DNA from: Corylus avellana
Taxonomy: Eukaryota > Streptophyta > Magnoliopsida > Fagales > Betulaceae
Direction: 5' to 3'
Length of the DNA: 64,000 bases
Assembly (NCBI RefSeq): GCF_901000735.1
Contig: NC_081546.1
Location: forward strand, 26,162,304-26,226,303
Below are positions 59,568-64,000 of this stretch, in pieces. The position numbers were made by a program, and so were the translations under genes. The notes beneath the pieces are model-generated. The model ran no database searches, had not been told where the DNA came from, and saw only the letters and a program-made list of their open reading frames with translations. Position 1 is the stretch's first letter, and the number at the start of each line of letters is the position of its first letter.

Positions 59568-59835
59568 CTGGATTCTAATTAGTTATACTTGAAGAATATT
59601 TTTGTCTTTTTCACTTTTCGAGGGACAAAAATACTCTTCAAATATAATTAATTGAATATTCTACAGTTAAAATGAATTGAAAAGGATCATAATTCGTCGG
59701 ATAATAATTGCATGCCGTTAGTTATATTTTAGAGGTATTTTTGTCATTTCAAAAAGTGAAAAGACAAAAATACCTTTTCAAATATAACTAAGTCTATATT
59801 TTTCAGTTCAAATAAATTGGAGAGGATTATGTTCC
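59568..59835. mobile_element. Two adjacent fold-back MITEs of one family
   Basis: 59568-59700 and 59698-59835 each have the form AGTTATA..GA(a)G(A/G)(A/T)ATTTTTGTC, loop, GACAAAAATAC.CTT..AAATATAA, then CAGTT.AAATGAATTGGA and GAGGAT(C/T)AT. They stand head to tail. The family also includes the end fragment at 8665-8720. Confidence 0.65.
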
Positions 59836-59867
59836 AACTTTTTTAGCCTTTCTAGTCAATAGCGTAA

Positions 59868-60190
59868 TCGAGGAACATGATTTTTTAATTATATTTTAGG
59901 AGTATTTTTGTCTCTCTTTTTTTTTTGGACAAAAATACGAGTAATGCTACAAGTCCTTATTGAGTCTCTTCAAAAATGATGTGGCTATTAAAATTACCAT
60001 TGGGCTTGTGATTGATTATTATTGAATTTTGATCAAATGGTAATTTTAATAGCCACATCATTTTTAGAATGACTCAAGAGGAACATAAGAGGGACTTATA
60101 GAATTATTCCAAAAAATGCTTCTCAGATATAACTAATTGAATATTCTCCTGTTCAAATGAATCGGAAAGGGTCCTAATTCGCCAATTGGG
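59868..60190. mobile_element. Third MITE of the family, with a nested MITE
   Basis: The outer element has the same GTATTTTTGTC and TCAGATATAACTAATTGAAT and GTTCAAATGAATCGGA parts. It is split by an inner palindromic element at about 59938-60112, whose arms AAAATGATGTGGCTATTAAA and TTTAATAGCCACATCATTTT are perfect inverses. The outer blocks resume on both sides. Confidence 0.65.
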
Positions 60191-60287
60191 TGCAGAGCTT
60201 ATTTACTAATTCGTCAATTGGGCGTGGGGCTTATTTACTATAAATACAAACTATTTAATATCATATAATATAGTGAAATGGAGAACC

Positions 60288-60288
60288 C

Positions 60289-60316
<28 letters not shown>
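60288..60316. repeat. (TA)n microsatellite
   Basis: About 14 AT units. From here to about 61230 I see AT-rich sequence with no gene. Confidence 0.85.
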
Positions 60317-60319
<3 letters not shown>

Positions 60320-61426
60320 TGTGAAAATGTATATTGGATTTGATGTGTCAAGTAAGAATCGACATTGAATTGACATAAATAATAATAGTTGGTGCATGAT
60401 GTGATTCATCATAACAACAATTAAGAGATTTGGTGAAGGGTCGAGACGTGGGGTTTTGCTGCACTCTTCAGTCTCTTCTAGGATATATATTCAACAAAAG
60501 TGATCGGATTCTTCAATAATTTTTGTGTCATTTTATTTTATCTTCTCTAAAGATAATATATTGGACCAAAATAATGGCATTAATATAGCGGACCATACTA
60601 CCATATTGGACCACACTTAGGTCATTAATATTAATGTAGACCAAAGCAAACTACTCCCTGCCTCCACTGGCACTCATTCAATGAATGAAGCAATTGTTGT
60701 GGAAGACGGCTGACGGCTGTTATCAGTCAGTGTTCATAGGAGATCAATTATCGGTGGTTTCTCTCACTCTGAAAGCCGAAAGGTACCAAATATTTTTATT
60801 GCGCTCAAAATAATTAAAAAAAAAAATCAATAAATAAGCTCCACACCGATTTACTATTTATCTTTCCATAAAATATTTGGCTTGAATCGAGGTCACATGC
60901 ATGAAGTTTCTTTGCAAGTATAGGGAAAAATATAAAATTAGTCCATATAATTTACTTAATTTACAATTAATCCCTTGCGATATTAAAATGAACTCAAAGG
61001 TCTCAGTTAAAATATACCAAAAAAAAAAAAAAAATAGTCCTTACAGCCAAATTTTATTTACTGACTTAACAGATTCCAATAGCGTGAAACGTTAGAACCA
61101 ATAAAATTGTGATACTCGTTATATATATATTATTTTTTTGGCATATCTTAAGAACTTTTGAGTTCATAAGATGATGACACATCACTTTAAAACGAATTTT
61201 GAAGAGAAAATTTGTTAAGATAAGGGAGAATCTTCTAGGTGTTGATAGATAGAGTCAGAGGGAGGGCTTGAAACTTCCGGAACTGAGAGGCTGGCCCGAC
61301 GTGAAAGACTGGCTGAACCTTTTTGGAGGAGGGAAATTGATTGACGCCACTACTTTTTGGATGGCTTGGGGAAGATGAAAGATGCATGGTTAATTGGTTA
61401 TTGCATTGCTTCCAACAGGAGAAAGA

Positions 61427-61901
61427 TGTTATGGGTACTGTTGGTGGAGCTGGGTCATGGTGGTGAGTCACTCAGTGGCAAGACACGTGTGAAGAGGAAG
61501 GGGAAGACTCTAGAAGATTGCTCTGCACAGCTGGCATCCCTTATCATTTAAATGCTTTATTTTATTTACCTTGTCATTTTACCTTGAATTTATGTTTGTA
61601 TTCACGCTGCTGTGTTTGTAATATCCCCTTATGCTGTCATTTGTCAGCTTGTGTGAATAGGTGAAATTCTGTTAGAATCCTTTCTAACAGAATGCTGGAT
61701 ATAAGGGCTAGACTAGAGGGGTAGAATGAGATTTTGGGGGGGAATATTGTATTACCTGAGTCTATGGAGAGTAGCTCTCTCGAAGCAGCTTATCTTTAAT
61801 ATTACTGCACTCTGTTTTTTCTCCATTATCATCTTCAACCTTCCTTCATTTTGCCACAATATCCCCTGTAATTCTGCACTGCCAGTAAACACCCCCTTAC
61901 A
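61427..61901 (+). mobile_element. 5' LTR of a Ty3/gypsy element (left border uncertain)
   Basis: The right border is set by the primer binding site: the LTR ends CTTACA at 61901, two bases before it. TGTTATGGG at 61427 is one possible TGT start; TGTTGATAG at 61240 is another. A TATAAGG promoter-like word is at about 61698. The 3' LTR is outside the window, so the pair cannot be compared. Confidence 0.5.
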
Positions 61902-61903
61902 TT

Positions 61904-61914
61904 TGGTATCAGAG
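61904..61914 (+). other. Primer binding site, initiator tRNA-Met type
   Basis: TGGTATCAGAG, complementary to the 3' end of plant initiator methionine tRNA, used by many Ty3/gypsy and Ty1/copia elements to prime minus-strand synthesis. It is followed by a short leader and the gag ATG at 61973. Confidence 0.85.
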
Positions 61915-61972
61915 TCCGTTCCTCCCTTCATTTGCTTCCATACCACCAATTTTTTTTTTTTTTTTTCTCTCC

Positions 61973-64000
61973 ATGGCTGACGGCACTCGTTTAGCTCAAA
62001 TATCAGATTTGGTGAAGGAATGCCAAGATAAATGGACTCAGCAGCAAGTTGTCAATGACACCGTGGATGGGAAACTTAATGAACTCACTGAGATGATTCG
62101 TACTGTATTGGCAAACCAGACTAATCAACCCCTTGAGCCCCCACCAGACAGACGACATGAACCATCCCGCAGAGACGCACGCGCACGACAAGAGAGGCGT
62201 GTCCATGACAATGATCGTAGGGAAGAAAGAGATGAGCGATGGTTCCAGGAGGATGACGATAACGAAAATTTCAGAGACAGACAGATTCGTACCAGGGGTA
62301 TTCGTCTTGATTTTCCTCGCTTTAATGGTGAAGATCCCGCAGGCTGGTCTTATAAGGTTAACCAGTTTTTTGACTACTACCAAACTCCTCTGTACCAGCG
62401 CATTCGAATCGCCTCCTTTCACATGGAAGGTGAGGCACTGGTTTGGTTCCAGGACTCAGATGAAACAGGTCAGTTCCCTACTTGGGATATTTTTCTTCAA
62501 GCTCTGCTCACTCGATTTGGTCCAACCTATGACGATCCCATGGAGTCCATGGTCAAGCTTCGACAGACCTCTACGGTGGCAGAATATACAGCCCAGTTTG
62601 AGTCTCTCTCTAATCGCCTCCGTGGACTCTCCGATGCATATAAACTGAGTTGCTATCTCAGTGGTCTTAAAGATGAGGTTTGTCTTCCCTTGAGGATGTT
62701 GGCACCTCGCACTCTAGTAGCAGCCTTTGGCTTGGCTAAGTTGCAAGAGGAGTATCTGTCCAGCTCCCGCAGAACCTTTAAACCTCAAGGTTCTTCCTTT
62801 TCCTATAGTCGGCAACAATGGGGACCGCCTGGAGCTTCTACCAGCCAACATGGGGGGTCTCAGATGTCTCAATACTCCTCTACATCCAAAGCTTCAACTC
62901 TAGTACCTGTTCAGAAATTTCACCAGCTCAAATGCACGAACGAAGAGAGAAAGGCTTATGTTACAACTGCGAAGAAAAGTGGAGTCCCACTCACAAATGT
63001 AAGGCCCCTAAACTCTATCTTTTGCATGGAACTGAAGTATCTGTTGATGACAAGACCGAGGAAATTTTCTATGATACCTCTGATAAGGTAGAACCTTTGT
63101 CAGAACCTATTATTCATGAGATGTTAGAACCTGAAATTTCGTTAAATGCTATATCTGGCTCATTGAACCCTAATACTATGCGAGTAGTGGGGGTCATTAA
63201 AAATCAGAGGGTTGTGATTTTAATCGATTCGGGTAGCACTCATAATTTTATCGATACATCTGTGTTCAACAAGGTCTCTTTGGGTTTAATTCTACCACAC
63301 AATCTACAAGTGAGGGTAGCGAATGGGGCAACAATCTTGAGTGAGGGTATGTGTAAATCTGTTTCTCTCAGGATGCAAGGTCATTCCATTACTACAGATT
63401 TTTACCTTATTCCATTGGGCGGTTGTGACGTTGTGTTGGGAGTGGAATGGTTAAGAACCCTAGGACCTATATTGTGGGATTTCTCTCGTATGACAATGCA
63501 ATTTGGTCATGGTCCTAACCTCACATTGTTCAAGGGTTTACACCCTACGGGTTTAACTATGGAAGATGGCCACCAATTTCTAAGGTCCTCTAATTTTGAG
63601 AATAAGGGGTTCTTCTTACAACTTTTGACTCAAGTAGTGGGCTCTGACATTCCAGATTGCCCTGTTCAGATCAGGGAATTATTGGAAGGGTTTAAGAAGG
63701 TTTTTGAGGAACCTAAGGAGTTACCACCACCTAGAAGTCACGACCATCAAATCCAACTTAAGGGGACACAACCTATTAGTGTAAGACCCTATAGGTACCC
63801 TTACTTTCAGAAGTCAAAAATTGAAAAGATTGTGAAAGAACTCTTGCAGACAGGGGTTATTCGACCTAGCCAAAGTCCTTTTTCCTCCCCGGTCTTGTTG
63901 GTTCGTAAGGCGGATGGAAGTTGGCGTATGTGTGTCGACTACAGGGCTTTAAATCATGACACCATCAAGGATAAATATCCTATTCCCGTCATCGATGAGC
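61973..64000 (+). mobile_element. Ty3/gypsy gag-pol, frameshifted, runs off window
   Basis: Gag begins MADGTRLAQISD; a coiled N-terminus and Arg/Asp-rich linker precede the retrotransposon gag core (RLDFPRFNGEDPAGW, then FHMEGEALVWFQD, and a YTAQFESLSNRL segment). The gag frame ends at 63091 in unrelated sequence. The CCHC zinc knuckle (CYNC..KW..THKC, about 62965-63005) and all that follows lie in the -1 frame: protease DSGSTHNFI at about 63226, then the start of reverse transcriptase, with YRYPYFQKSKIEKIV and MCVDYRALNHDTIKDKYPIP. That frame is open to the last base. One small deletion near 62915 explains the break. The single knuckle and domain order suit a chromovirus-like Ty3 element, but integrase is outside the window. 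Confidence 0.9.

Noticed and set aside
62003..62648. Two further ORFs over the gypsy gag
   Set aside because: Antisense and +1 shadows of the gag frame.

Overview
The window is nuclear DNA of a dicot plant, most likely a woody one. Genes are split by many introns, intergenic DNA is AT-rich, and short transposons, LINE remnants and (TA)n/(GA)n microsatellites are everywhere. Species cannot be read from the sequence. Four protein-coding genes can be modelled exon by exon with frames that close exactly: prefoldin subunit 1 (minus, 6901-13277, 129 aa), a PBL17-like receptor-like cytoplasmic kinase (plus, 19579-24992, 455 aa), a TORTIFOLIA1/SPIRAL2-like microtubule-associated HEAT protein (minus, 26845-37075, 829 aa) and cycloartenol synthase (minus, 41992-53783, 757 aa, 18 exons).

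From memory of Arabidopsis locus numbers, the orthologues lie in the same relative order on Arabidopsis chromosome 2 (CAS1 At2g07050, a TORTIFOLIA1-like gene At2g07170, PBL17 At2g07180, PFD1 At2g07340). The core is therefore probably an old conserved block of housekeeping genes and not a pathway cluster. The genes act in sterol synthesis, cortical microtubule organisation, membrane-associated signalling and tubulin/actin folding.

Layout. 1-6200: repeats around a broken CYP716-type cytochrome P450 and a second, smaller P450 fragment. 6900-13280: PFD1, with a 7-nt microexon and a dead LINE in its largest intron. 13.3-19.5 kb: intergenic, MITEs and short unexplained ORFs. 19.6-25 kb: PBL17-like kinase, convergent with the TORTIFOLIA1-like gene (26.8-38.3 kb), which has a GC-AG intron and an intronic insertion holding a tandemly triplicated fragment resembling a DnaJ J domain. 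38.6-41.3 kb: nested MITEs, including a 0.94-kb hAT element. 42-53.8 kb: cycloartenol synthase, with two fold-back elements and a Stowaway-like MITE in its introns. 54.3-60.3 kb: transposon island with a polyA retroposon with target-site duplication, a hAT-like element that has captured the start of a VQ-motif protein gene, a second 1.1-kb TIR element, and nested MITEs. 61.4-64 kb: 5' part of a Ty3/gypsy retrotransposon that runs off the window.

No wholly new multi-gene system was found. The most notable items are the two gene-fragment captures (VQ and J-domain-like), the fold-back family whose copies carry different internal cargo (one a 10-bp-period GC-rich minisatellite), the 7-nt microexon, the GC-AG intron, and the decayed P450 pair 38 kb from an intact oxidosqualene cyclase.
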